Of a stretch of DNA of 64,000 bases, positions 12,511-25,147 are shown piece after piece. How positions within the stretch are numbered: the first letter of the stretch is position 1; each line of letters begins with the position of its first letter. Position numbers and translations under genes: made by a program. Source of the DNA: Acorus gramineus (Eukaryota; Streptophyta; Magnoliopsida; Acorales; Acoraceae). Location of the stretch: assembly GCA_030737835.1 (NCBI GenBank), contig CM060849.1, positions 29,873,080 to 29,937,079 of the forward strand, read 5' to 3'. The notes under the pieces were generated by a model. The model saw only the letters and a program-made list of their open reading frames with translations. It made no database searches and was not told the origin of the DNA.

Positions 12511-13692
12511 ACTGTTGAATCGACCGAAGCGAGTGGGAGAGACCGCGCCTTTTATTTTGTCAGTGGCGCGGGATTGGGTGGTTCAGATCGGCCGACGGTT
12601 TGATCCGCGAATCGTGGTTGATGGTCCTTGATACACGTGGTTGCCACTCGAGAAGCTCGAACCGAGCTTTTTTTATTTTTTACCATTTCTCATGGCGATA
12701 ATTACGGTTGACTCCCTTGCTCTGTCTACGGTGACTTGAGAGGTGAATTCAAGATTACATGAGGGTATTTTGGGTAACATGGATTGAACTGTCAGAAATG
12801 CTGGGTTGTCACGAGTTTGCTCACACGCTCTGTGATTCCTGCGGTTATTACAAAAATTCAAGACAAAAGTGTCTGATTCACTGAATGAACAACTGTCCCC
12901 AAGATTACAATTCCAATGAAGGAAACCACTTGCAACCCCACTTCACTTTAATATTATAATAATATAATAAAATATTATAATAAATATAATATATACACTC
13001 TCAAAATAATATATATATACATTTAATTTATTAAAGTATATACATATATATTTTATTTTATTTTACAGATATGCACATTCAAATAAAATTCAAAAACATG
13101 TCAGGCCTACAAAAACAGCTGCAATAATGTTTGTCCATAAGATTTTCCCTCTTTTTAGGTCTGTTTTCTTTCTAACCAAACATATTAAAACAAAAAAATA
13201 GTGCATCTAATTTATTTGATTATATTTCTTTTTGAAAAATACATGTTTCATTAGTTGAAATATATATATAACTAAATAACAATACACATTGATTTTAATT
13301 GAGGCAATGCAAACTTTAATGTGGGTCCGATGAGAAAAAAGAATTTATTTCACACACACACACACTTGTAAGCCAATAATCCTCAGAGCTCTGTACATTA
13401 TTTTTCATGTAAATATCAATACGAGTGAGAAGTCATTTTTTGCAATCCAAATATGTTTTATATTTATTCATTTATTTTAAAGTGTATATTTATCTAATAA
13501 AGTCTATACTTCTACCAAAAAAAAAAATGAAATTCTTACCCACCAAAACAATAAAGTGAAATACATGCTCGAACGAATTTATATGTTTTTTACATTGTCC
13601 CTCCATACATTGAGTTACGACCACATAAATGTCTATCAATGCCCATTTCTTCAACACCTATGTGATGCATGATTCCATGAAAAGAACCTTAG
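12511..13692. other. NDPK upstream region and AT-rich spacer
   Basis: 12511-12660 is mixed GC and is the likely NDPK promoter. From about 12940 it is AT-rich with (TA)n-like stretches and a (CA)n run near 13352. No coding exon is visible on either strand. Confidence 0.5.
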
Positions 13693-14157
13693 CCCCGGTT
13701 TGGTTTGGGAATAAACCCAATAATAAAGTGGTATTAACTAAAATAGGAGTTTTAACCTGTTTATAAAGCTAGAATATCCCTGTATAAGAAGTTCCCCGAT
13801 AAGCTGGTATAACTCTAGATAGTCATTTCAAGCTGAGGGTATAATCAAATTATTTCAGGTTATTCCACTCAAAAAATATGTGGACCGGGCCCACTATCAA
13901 ATCAACTGTCATCACCTCTAATAAATCATATGTCAAATCAATTATCATTATTTTTTATCTTTTATAAATCATTATCCATCTATTCACATTTTACCCAAAC
14001 AACAAAAAATGTATTCTCATGTTTACCAACGAAAATAATTCAGAACACAACGAAACACAAAATCACTTTATCCTTATTTATCCTCACTTATGTCAGAATA
14101 ACTGTATACCAAAAAATAAGTCATATTCCGTATCCAAACGGCAAGGGGGGGGGGGGC
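13693..14157. mobile_element. MITE with GCCCCGGTTTGG-type ends
   Basis: The left end GCCCCGGTTTGGTTTGGGAATAA is matched inverted by the right end ...TATCCAAACGGC followed by a run of G (14145-14156). The interior contains the transition-rich, AT-rich sequence also seen in the 47264-50202 cluster (motifs such as TTATTCTCACG and ACCAACGAAAATAATTC), so it is probably one family. TTA and TAA flank it, but a clean direct duplication could not be confirmed. Confidence 0.6.
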
Positions 14158-14520
14158 GCTAAATCATAAAGACTCCCTATTTTTATCATAAAAAAAAAAT
14201 AACAACAGATATTTTTCGGTAAAAAATCATTTACCCAAGTCAAGTGATAAAATCAGGTAGCAGAAATCCAAATCCTTTTATGGGGGTATATCCCTATATG
14301 AGAAAAAAAAAAAAAACTTCAGGTAAAAGTGTATATTTGTCACTCACCAATGAGGCATATGATCTTCAACTTCATGTAACATACCTTCACATCTACAATA
14401 AACATAAAGTACACAGTTACTAATGAAAGAATGTTGAATACAGAGAACCCTTCATATCTGAATAGAAATATCAAATATGTAGAACTGAGCAATGGCTACC
14501 ACCTGAAATTTTACAGGTTT

Positions 14521-17500
14521 TTAAGGCAAGGCATGTGAGGAGTCAATTGTTGTGTTTGCTGTTTGTTGATTTTGTTGGCTAGAAATGCACTTAACCGCAC
14601 TTCCACCTGGAAAATGCATATAGGACATCACAAACTAATTGATAACTGACAGTCAAAAAAGGTATTCCCAGAAAATTTTCTATAGAGCAAGCCAATGTAG
14701 ACTAATCGAAGTTAATGATACATAAAAAGACAAGAACAAGTTGAAACAAAATGTTACTCCAACAAGAGAGACAGATGACAGTTTCAATGTTTTTAACAAC
14801 CCTTTCTTTACAGAGGGTAATAAAATTACCCAAAAAGATAAAGTTGGATTTTGTGAAACTTTCAGGCCACAGTTTCAATGTTTTTAACAACCCTTTCTTT
14901 ACAGAGGGTAATAAAATTACCCAAAAAGATAAAGTTGGATTTTGTGAAACTTTCAGGCCACAGATTTCAAATGTAACATAAACTATTTTCCCCTTTTTTG
15001 GTTCGTGACATAATTGAATGGATGATTTTTATATCATCAGTTCATTCTAACGATGTAACCAACTTCAGAAGCAGAATACATAACAAGTGTGTTGCTAATA
15101 GTGAGCAAATTTCAGGAGTCCGGTGTCACACATTCATACCGCTTTTGAAATATATTGCAATCAGACTCCCATCCAAAAAATAGATTTTTTTTTTTTTATG
15201 CAATACAAATATGTAACCCATTTGTAATCTACCTGATAAAATATTCTCTCCCCCTCTGGTCTTAATTTTCCAATTTTGGCATGCATGCAAAATGTGTGAA
15301 ATTCATACAGAAGAATCTAACTAACAGTGTAAATAGTAAAACTACCTAGTATACAGCTTAAGCCATAGCACATACACACACATATATATACACATGCACT
15401 TTTGAAAGGCTTGAGCACTCAACTCACAATCCACGAGAAGCCAAAATATAAAAAGAATATGGTTTTTCTTTATCTTCTTGATCCAACTTCAAAGAAGTCA
15501 GATAACATAGTAGAGTCTTGATGACTCAGATCTGAAAATGGTTTTTATGCTCGCCATAATGAGTGTGCATGGATTTAATAGTGTGTGTTGATGATAGATC
15601 ACGAACCCAAAATTCTCAAATGACCAAATATATCCATTTTGTTTAAAGGAACAAGAACAAGAACAAACAGAAGATCTGATGTTTTAAATCCATTCCTCTA
15701 TAAGTAGTTATCAATTAATTTACTTCTTTTGATTTTAAGGAAGGGTGGTTGGCATCAAAAAATAATGAACTGGATGACAACTGATAAAAATAAGATAAAA
15801 TCAAAGAACAAAACAAACAAATGATAAGGAATGAAAAGAAGACCCATAAAATTATGGATCAGACCCAGACTCACTCTACTACATAATATAGTTTCCCCTT
15901 CAATGACCCTCTCAGCCTTAAGAAATGATGACACCAGCCTGCAAGGAAGCAGACAATCAAGGTCCAAGTGTTCATATATTCCTCATCAGGGAAGAGAATT
16001 TCATTACAATTTAATTTGCTTGTAACTGCTGGAAACTGAGAAAAAATAGAAAATCCATAAAAAGATATAAAGTGTGAATGGGACTTCACTATTTTGTGTG
16101 GCAGTCATAGACAACGGGCATTTAAGTTTACTTCTTACTTCACTTAAAAAATTTGGAAATAGATTTTCCCATATTATCACCAGCTCCTAACTTTTCAGAT
16201 TCAGAATTAGCATTGCACCAGTTATATTCTAGCTTTTATGCATTATCGTCGTGTGTACTTGGAACACGGGAAAGTAAAAAACATACAGTTGAGAACCTCC
16301 ATAGTCATATTTCATGTTGAGTGTGATGTGTATGTAGATTAAAATATCTACCGGGTGTGTTACCTGTTAAATTGAGATAATAGGCAATGCATGATCCATG
16401 AAAAACAACAAAGTGTGGAAGCCAATCATCAACATCTGTGTATCTATAGATAATAGTGATGTCCATCTCTGTTAAAAGAGCATAAAACAAATGCAAAAGA
16501 AGCTGATGAATAAAAAGAACCTGATCCTAAAAGATATCAAACCAAAATGAATTTGAAGATAACGAGAAGGGTTCTCACAGTTCGAATGTACAAATAACCA
16601 ACAAGCAAGCAGACATCAAAAGTTCATCAAGGTGTTCCAACCTAACCATAATAGAATATATATTATCTCTAAGAGGTATGAACATTAAATGCTAGACAGC
16701 CGTAAACATTACATAATATTTAACAATAAAAAATGCAATCTAGAGCAGAAGAAGATAATAATACCCTACCATTGAAATTAAGGTCTAACCATATCGAAAG
16801 ATCTCACTCCATAAAATAATGAGTAACATGAATTGCCAAATACATCAGATCCCTCAGTAAAGTAATCTGGCCCTATGCCACCAAACTTCCAAAATGACAT
16901 GCCACCTATATTTTCCTTTCAAGCTAGATTTCTGAAAAAGAAAACCTAAATGACCCAAGTTCTTTTGTGCACGTTAGTTAGTGGAATTTCAGTTTCTGAC
17001 ATACATGTCATATAGAGTTCATAGGGCAACTGCCTAGCATTTAGATCAAATATATCTAAATAGCTATATATATAATAGTGGTCATAGGGCGTTGTTCAGC
17101 TCAGATACTAAACCAGTTAGAAACACAAGAACCAGGTGCGTGAATCATTTCCTATAACATAGGATATTACTAAAAACATGATTTCATAAATATGTGCACA
17201 GATATACAACACCTTCGGTTCTTTGTGATTTGTTCTCATGTATGAGTTGATGTATCTTGGAAAACAAAATATATCCAACACCAATGCAGCTTTTGTGCGT
17301 TTTCGTCCAATCCACATGTGACTGCGATCTGTGCTACATGAAAGAATAACGGGTCTGGAGTCATTCCATGATTCCAAATGGTATAAACTCAACCTGCATA
17401 AGCATGAATGCAGATTCACATGCACAAGTCAATTTGACACTACCTTAAAGGAAAGACAGACCTTGTTCCCGTAATAGTAGAACTTGTTGCTTGAGAATTC

Positions 17501-18305
17501 TTAGGTACTGGAAAGACCCATATATTTCGAAGAACATCATCCATTAAAGTGATCCTCACTTCTTGAAGAAACAAAAGCAAAGGGAATTTTAGACAAGGCA
17601 ACGTGAGACTTTGGTGGTAGTAACACTGCTATCTTATATAAGCAAGAACAGATTTATGCACATATGGTTTAAATTGGAACATAACACAATTCACCTTTAA
17701 TATGGAACATCATGAGTCAGTAAACAGCAGCTAAGTGATGGTGGCACGATCAAAGGTTTCCCCTGCCCCTAAAACAACCATTATTTAAATGTCTGTGAGA
17801 CCATAAACATAAAATGTGAGTCCAAAAAAATCTTCAAACTCGGAAACATGGGAAAAATCATTAGTTCTGGTAATCATCAAAGCCATGTCAGAATGTCCTA
17901 AATGATATTATCTTATGAATATTGATTCATTACTTTCTTGTCCAAATTTATATAATCTTCATATATTAGTTTCTCCTACTTGCCCTCTCCATATATACAT
18001 GTCATATTTCACAGTTCACTGTCCCATCCATGTTGATAAACTTCAGTTGAATGATTTCCCCATCAAGCTTCAGTAAAGCTTCCAGATGAACCAAGCCAAC
18101 CTCCTAAGTTGTATCACACATCCGTTCATTAAAAAATCTTCATCTTTACAAATTCCGAATTTACCCATTTTGTTCTTTCTGACATCTTGAGACTTATACT
18201 CCAACATTTTTTTACTGGTAGTGTTGAGATATTCCAAAGATTTGGTCCGCCAAAGTTTAGTGTACCAACCAGACTAGCATAAACTTTGTCTGGCTCAACT
18301 GGAGC
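14521..18305 (-). CDS. Unrecognised multi-exon gene (N-terminus unresolved)
   Basis: I do not recognise the family. Six exon-like segments on the minus strand read as one continuous protein: 18305-18216, 18103-18013, 17558-17444, 17393-17282, 16466-16364 and 14606-14521 (TAA). Every junction keeps phase, and each break is GT-AG. The translation is about 198 residues without the N-terminus. It starts APVEPDKVYASLVGTLNFGG, has an EVGLVHLEALLKLDGEIIQL segment, then MDDVLRNIWVFPVPKN, LSLYHLESWNDSRPVILSCS, DRSHMWIGRKRTK, YRYTDVDDWLPHFVVFHGSC and a Ser/Thr/Gln-rich tail. It is rich in Trp, His and Cys, looks globular, and has no obvious membrane span. A strong donor (CAG/GTGAGTC, minus, 19560) suggests an untranslated first exon. 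A possible first coding exon is 19013-18969 (MTSISTEEGF). Exon 2/3 boundaries use weak sites, so details may shift. Confidence 0.62.
14778..14964. repeat. 91-bp tandem duplication
   Basis: The unit starting ACAGTTTCAATG at 14778 is repeated at 14869 with almost no change, and the third start at about 14960 diverges. It lies in the last intron of the unrecognised gene. The near identity points to a recent duplication. Confidence 0.9.
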
Positions 18306-20018
18306 CTGCACTCATCTAGGTGGTGTCACTGGGCACCAATTATTTACATGTGTCTTTTCCCCGATTATGAGAGAAATTTGATAGAGAATGAGAGCATGGC
18401 AAAACATGGCTATGAGGCCAATCCAATATCCATTGAATGAGATGAATTGGTACATCAAATATGGTCCACTCATTTCAAGTTTTTTCATCTATATCCCACT
18501 CCTTATATGTCTTTGCTGAAATAAATAATACACTATTAGTTAACGAGATTCAGATGAATGCATCATGGCTATAGGTCTCTCTCTTTCTTCAGTCATGATC
18601 AAGGCAAGTAAATAAAATGTTCAAGTTTTAAATCATCACAGCATCAAATAATGTTTTAAAAATAATTTCTCAAAAGCAACTAATACTCTATAATTGCATC
18701 AAATATGGGTTAGTAAAATCCATATAACCTACCAAAAAAAAATCCATATCTATACTTCTTCTATAAAGCGTGAGCGGAATGGGCGTACCGGGTGCATTTT
18801 CATAATTTCACGAGGGTCATTTTTTAGATAGGCCCCCCCCAGTTTTATAAATTTTACAAAAACAACCCCTATATGTGTTATAAACAAATCCCTGATGTTT
18901 ATAACCAGGTCCCTGACAAAACCCGGCTAATTTTGTCTGTTCACAACTAGCAACCTATAATGAACCACACATAAGAGAGCCAAAAAACCCTCTTCAGTAG
19001 AGATGGAAGTCATATAATCCCAATATCACACTGCAATAAGACATTTCTATTTCCAATTTCAAAATGTCTAAACATTATGATCTATTCCCTGATTTCCCTC
19101 ACATATTTTAAGTTTCAAGTAAACTAACGACTGATATCACAATGAATGTGTCATACTTAAAACTGCCGATTCAACAGAGGGAAGCCATAAAAACTGAACC
19201 TCTTCAGCTAAAAATTCTGAATTTGAACAAATGAACTTGAATTAGGGTTCTGAATGAAAAAAAATTCTCTCGGTTTAAGCTCAAACCCGAACAGATAATC
19301 CACCAAAACAAAAGAAGAAACCGACAATGCAATAAAAGGAGCACAAACAACACCGGCTGCGCAAACAAGAACGGAATCAACACATAAAACTAAAACATGA
19401 CAGAGAAGCCACTCCGATTCGAAGATCAAAACAATAAAACATACTCAGATCAGACCTAATTCATCCCATAAGCTTTGATAGGTCACAATTCATTCAAATC
19501 TATCAAATCCGATTGAAATCATCGAATTAAAAACCGCTTCTCCCCCAAACAAGACTCACCTGACTTAAAATAAATTCGAAGACGGACTTTCCTGGGCTCC
19601 AGGAAACGCTTTTAAATGTTTTTGCTTTTTGTTGTTATTATTGCTTTGACTGTTCGTTTAATCGTTCGAGTCTTCAATTCCACAAAGACGATTTTACCCC
19701 TGTTGAGTCATTCAAGAGTCAAGCATACGACGACATGTCAACATCGATCTGGGGTCCTGCCAATCACATTCATCTAACGGTCCACAATCACGTTCCACGT
19801 CAACCATCCGATCAAAGATCAACGAGACAGAACACAATCTCAATTTCATCCCTCTACAAGAGAAAAAAAAAATCCATTCTTTACAAAACTTCGAAGAATA
19901 CAACAATAACCACCCCATCCATCCCAAAAAAAAAAAAAAAAACGAAAAAAACAGCGTGATCACAGCCGTTGATCTCAAAATCCAAACAAATCGGACCGCT
20001 CCTTCCGCTCCGACCCTT

Positions 20019-21917
20019 TCAGTCCGAGTCACTCTCCATGCTCTCCAAACCCTTCAATCCCCTCCTCTTTTGCTGCAACCCGTAAAAAGATCACACGATC
20101 AGGTACGTTGATTTAGTGGAACTTACCAAACGGTCCCACGTGAACTTTTTTTTAATTTATTTTATTATTAAAACCACTAACACAACGAACTAATCGGGGA
20201 GCCGGTCAACAACGTCATTGCTGAAATCTGAACCGTACAATCATGATCAGACGGCCATTAAAAAAAATTACCTTCTTCACGCATTTCTTCTCCCTCACTT
20301 CATAACGGCTCCTCGTCAGGTCTGAAAGCCACATCCCTGGAAAGCAATACTGCCCACCCAAGAAAAAAAAATCATCAACAAAAACTGCTTAATCAGAACC
20401 ATCAAAAGATGATTAATTTTTTACTGATTATGATGGAATTAATTACCTGGAGATTCTTGTCTACGTTTTTGGCCCTCTTTTTAGGCCTCTGGGGGAGCTT
20501 GGTCCCCTTCATTACAAGGAAATCATCCTCCTTTTCCTTCCTGGACAGGGAAATGTAAATCCTTGGCCACTCAAACAGATCCATGTTCATCTTCCCTGGT
20601 GCTGCAGGATGAGCAGATGCAGATGCACCCGCCTCCCGATCAGACGGTATAGACCCATTGACCATCATCTTCTCACCTGCAATGGAACACACCGCCGCCG
20701 CCTTGGTTTGGGTAGGAGGAGTTGGAGGGGATGATCGCTTGTTGTGGACGCCACTGCCCCTGCTTGACCGATCTTCCATGGCCCTGATCATGTTTGAGGG
20801 TGATGGGGGTTAGTAAAACTGAAAGCTTTTGATGTTTTCAACTCTAGAGATAGAGAGAGGGGGGTCACAGGAATGGAAAAAAAGGGGGGTTTTGTGGCTT
20901 GTAAAGAAGGATTGATAGATTCCAATGAAAAGCAAGGCTTTTAGAAAAGCATGGACTCATTGGTTGATAAATAAGGGGGAAAAAAATAGGAGAGGCTGTT
21001 GTATCAGGAATTCCAGGTCTTCAGAAATAGAGGAAAAACAAAGAATTCAACACAGATCTTTAATAATGCCTCACATCAAACACACAAACAACAGTATGAG
21101 AGAAGGGGGAGAGGAAATAAAAACAGGAGGACAAAAAAGAGAGAAACTTGACTCGAATGAATACTGTTAATTATGGAGTTTTAGGTCACATAGTAGTACT
21201 ATAAAACAAACACCAAAAAAAAAATCCATGTAAAAAAAAAATCAAATTTATGAATTAACAAAAAAAACAAACTACTAAAGAGAGAAAATTCAAACCCACC
21301 ACAACAAACTTATCTTTCTAGGGCCAACCACTTAAAAACACCCAATAATAAACAGCACACAAGAATGACTAATGAAGCAAAAATCAAGGAGGGTAGAATC
21401 ATTTCATAAATGCCCACTCAAACCCACTAAAAATGGACCAAAAATATTGCATAGTTAAGATGGAAGGGCAAAACGGGAAACAAAAATACAAACCTGCCCA
21501 GCTGGGGTGCCGGCGGCCACCGAGGCATGGATGGTCTCAGATTCTCGCCCCTGCTGTAGGAGGTGGTGGCGGGGGAGGCTGAACACGGCGGAGCAGGCAT
21601 AGCCGCCGCCGCCGCCGTCAATTTCTCCGACAACCCAGATGCGGTGGCGACGGATCTGCGGTGGATCTTGGCGGCCTGCCTCGCGGAGGCCTCGTCGGCG
21701 GCCGTCCGGCTCTCCGCGCGCGCGCCCCGCGACCTCTTCTTGTGCCCCCACTGCAAGAGGACATCTCCCTCCGCCTCCGCCTCCGCCTCCGATGGTGATG
21801 GCGCCGTTTTCGTGGATGGGGTACTTCAACGGCGAGTGATGGACTGTCTCCGGTTGGGGAGGGGGTACTACCACCGGAGAAGAGGTGGTGTCTGGGTTCG
21901 GAGACGGTGGGGTCCAT
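20019..21917 (-). CDS. DUF1639 family protein, with an apparent 1-nt frameshift in exon 1
   Basis: The family is plant-specific with unknown biochemistry. Exons (minus): 21917-21494, 20783-20447, 20349-20272, 20072-20019. The C-terminal half is diagnostic for DUF1639: WPRIYISLSRKEKEDDFLVM, GTKLPQRPKKRAKNVDKNLQ, then YCFPGMWLSDLTRSRYEVRE and a QKRRGLKG...SDSD end. Exon 1 carries the family's basic N-terminal motif (LLQWGHKKRSRG). Joining exon 1 to exon 2 at CAG/GTTTGT and GATCAG/GGCC keeps frame and gives LGRAMEDRSS. The ATG at 21917 opens MDPTVSEPRH..., but it runs in a different frame from the QWG motif. One missing C in the C-run near 21812 would explain this and gives the required exon phase and about 297 residues. 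It could be a sequencing error or a real lesion. Alternatively, a shorter protein could start at 20779 or 20791. Basic, low-complexity N-terminus; nuclear location is only a guess. Confidence 0.75.
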
Positions 21918-22153
21918 GCGGATCTGATGCGGAGGGGCTTCGACTCAACGTTGCCACCGCCGACACCATAGGAGGGGATTCGGGTTGTATCTGGATCGTC
22001 GTCTTTGCAGGTTCTGGAGTTAGATTTCCTCCCATTTGTTATGGGGAGGTAATCGGGGCTCACTCTTTGGTACCTGCGGCAACCCAATATGAAGCGAGTG
22101 TCAAAAGCCATGAAAATTTGAACAAAACCAAATTTTCGCAGAGATTTAGGTAG

Positions 22154-24010
22154 TGCAAGTTAGGGAAGAAGCAAAGAATCTGTCAAAAAAAGGAAGGGTT
22201 TTGAAGATATGATGAGATGGAATCTCTAAATGGGTATTTCGATTGGGAGTATTTTTTTATGATCTGGAAGACAGTGAAGATAACAAAATGACCCATATGA
22301 GATTAGAAACACAAAATGTTAGTATTTTCAAATATCGATTCAAATCTTCAATAGAAACCGAAATAACGCATAAACGAAACCCAAAATCACTTCCTGTTTT
22401 CCTATAACCTGATCATCAGAGGATTCATTGATAAGATCCATGATCACCGAAAAGAAAGTAAAAACTGGAAGACATGAAGATTATATGGAGAGGGTACTTC
22501 TGCAAATCCTAGCCCTTCCATGGAAACCAGAAATGTAAATGAGAAATAAATTGAAAAACAGGATTCCAAAGAGAGTACATATAACACCAAAAACAAAACA
22601 ACCGGAAACCTAGAAAAACTCAGTCTAAAACATGGGATTCAAATGAAACACTATCGATGAAGAGATGAACCGCATCATGAAGTGAAAACGGGATTTCTCA
22701 CCAATTCAAGGAAACCAAAACCGATCAGAAACCTTTTTGAAACAACAAAACAATCTCAAATAATTTCAACCCATTAAAAACCTCAAGAATCAAATCCCTT
22801 CTTCTCCACCTCCAACAGATTGAGACAACCCAAAACAAACACAAACTTCAAATAACCCATGAAAAAAAAAAAGGAATCACAGGAGATGAGCAGATTCCGG
22901 CGATCATCGGTTGGAGAGATCGCCAGAGATCGCTCGATAAACAGTGGAGGCTCTAAAGCAGAACAATCATAAGCTTCTGTTCCAAACCAGATCAAACCCA
23001 AACAGACGAAGCGAAGAGAGAGTGTGAAGAAGAATCAAAACAAATCTCGATCTAATAGGGTTCAATTCCCATGCGAACCTCATCATGTCAGCTATTCAAA
23101 GCGAGACGCTTCGCTTGCACCAATGGCGTCGATGGTTTTCCTTTGAAAAGCTTATATTCAGCAGAGAAGCCCGAAAAAAAGGACAGAAATAAAAATAAAA
23201 AAAAAACAAAGGGGGTTCTTCTGTTAAAAAAATGGCTGATAAGAAGGAGAAAGAAATGATAGACGGAGAAGGAGAAAGAAGAGTTGAAATAGGCATTCAT
23301 TCATTCCTACCCATTCTTCCCGAAATGCCCCCGTCTTCAGTTCCATCGTTCCCCATTTCCCAAAATACCCCTCCGTCCCGGATAGCGTCATGGATAGGCT
23401 TCGGTCCACTGCTTCGGCGGATTACCGTAAGAATAAAAAAGGACTTCAAGCCGCGGTGAAATAAAAAAAAAAAAGATTTCTTTTTTTCCTCCAGGGGCAT
23501 TTCTGGAATTTCGGGCACCGCTCCTTCGTGCCTTGATTGAAGGTCTCTCACCGAGTGCGTGGGTCCCATTTCGCTGACGTGTCAACCAACAGCAACCACT
23601 GACACCCCATCAGAACCGATAATTTCAACGTATGCCATCGGAGAATCTGGACCGTCCGATGCAGAGATCAGCCCCGATCGCTGCGGCCGGACGACTGTCT
23701 GCGCCGAAACCTCGTCGGACCATCGTGGACGCCCGGATCTGGAAGTCCCTCTCGCAGGGGCGTTGATCGGACGGTCGCCGTCTTCGGATCGGCCACCGCA
23801 TCGTCGCGTCTCGGTCCGATCGATGCGAATCGGGAGAGATCGAGAGAGAACATGAAGGGATCGAGAAGGATGAGAGGGTTCTATGAGAGTTTTTTGGGGG
23901 ATTTTGGTTTGGTGAGATCTGGTGGAGGAGATCGAAAAGAGAGATGGAAAAGAAGGGGAAGGAGAGGCGGCGGAGGTGTATGAGATTGGGTTAGGGTTTG
24001 AGAGGGGGGA
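22154..24010 (-). promoter_or_regulatory. Leader, long 5' intron and promoter region of the DUF1639 gene (probable)
   Basis: The minus strand shows CT-rich leader-like sequence at about 23040-22890 and again at about 23990-23860, with a perfect telo-box AAACCCTAA at 23999-23991 (minus). A 61-residue ORF begins at 23853 (MFSLDLSRFASIG...) but resembles nothing I know and is probably leader sequence. T-rich intron-like DNA fills 22150-22780. I infer a spliced 5' UTR feeding the DUF1639 gene; a separate short transcript is possible. Confidence 0.4.
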
Positions 24011-25147
24011 AGTGGGGGGGAATGTTGTAAAAGTTTGTATCCCGGCCGTTGAAGTGGATCGGACGGTTGAGATGTGAAGAGGGGAATGGGTTGCGTGACG
24101 AGAATTTCGGATCCGATTGAGTTATGAGGCTAACCAATCACGTTTCATATCTCTAAATTCAGAGGACAGTGTGCTCCAACCACATACACTCCATGTTCAT
24201 CTTCAAATTTAAAGATTTGAATTTAACCTTTCAAATTTAGAGGTTTGGAGGTCATCTCTAAATCATCTTTTTTATTTTTTACTTCATACACTAATTAATT
24301 CAATATAATATATATTTAGATCCCGCTAATTTATTTTAAACAAAAATATTATAGTTAGAAAAATCTTATGAAGGTCTTCAAAATGAGACTAATATTAAAT
24401 TATTTTATAATTAATTTTAAATAATTCTCACTCGTTTGATTATTGAAGAATTATTTTATTTATTTACTTACAAAACTACTAATTTAAAAATAACTCTAAA
24501 ATTATTTAATATTATACTTATTTTAAAGGTCTTAATGATATCTTTTTAATGATATAATTTTTATATAAATAAATTAATAATAATATTTTGAACTCGGTTT
24601 AAAATCTGATTCGACTCCATTTGGACTCGGTCATGCGTTAAGCGTTGGCTTTTTTTTTTCTCAAAAGGACTACACTTTGATCATGAATATGAAATGAAAA
24701 ATGTTACATTCATGTCTCATGTCTAGTAATGAACGCGAACAGTTTTTATTTAAGATTATATACCTATAAAAAAAATAAAACATATTTATTTAATTATTAA
24801 TTAAATGATACTATTAGTAAAAAATGTAAAAAAATTCATGATAAATGTATTGTTACAGTGAGTGGAGGGATCTAATAAAATGCATGGCAATGCATTCAAG
24901 ATTATTAAAAGAATTGGGCGTATAAATGCTCATATGAAATTTGGTAAATCACACATATTGTAATTGTGTGAAAGGAGACAATTGAAGGGAAAAAAAGATG
25001 ATCTATAAGTGAGTGACAATATGATAATATAAAAGATAATAAGATTTTTGTCTCTTATTTTATTCTTTAGACTGTGATTTGGACGTTTTTAACCGCAATA
25101 CTGAGATTTATTGCATTCTTTCCTTGATCACGAGATTTACGATTTAT
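24011..25147. other. AT-rich spacer, no gene seen
   Basis: The sequence is strongly AT-rich with stops in all frames. No inverted or tandem repeat long enough to name was found. Confidence 0.5.

Noticed and set aside
15755..15967. Exon-like segment (RLVSSFLKAERVIEGETILC) between exons of the unrecognised gene
   Set aside because: The flanking exons already join in phase without it, and no good donor follows; kept out of the model, though an alternative exon is possible.
21455..22111. 218-codon minus-strand frame starting MAFDTRF
   Set aside because: It overlaps exon 1 of the DUF1639 gene in a different frame from the family motif; treated as leader plus out-of-frame reading.
21563..22153. 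196-codon plus-strand frame opposite the DUF1639 exon
   Set aside because: It is antisense to the exon that carries the QWGHKKRSRG motif and has no recognisable content; high GC explains the lack of stops.
23668..23853. 61-residue minus-strand ORF MFSLDLSRF...
   Set aside because: No homology recognised and no downstream exon in phase; more likely part of a leader.
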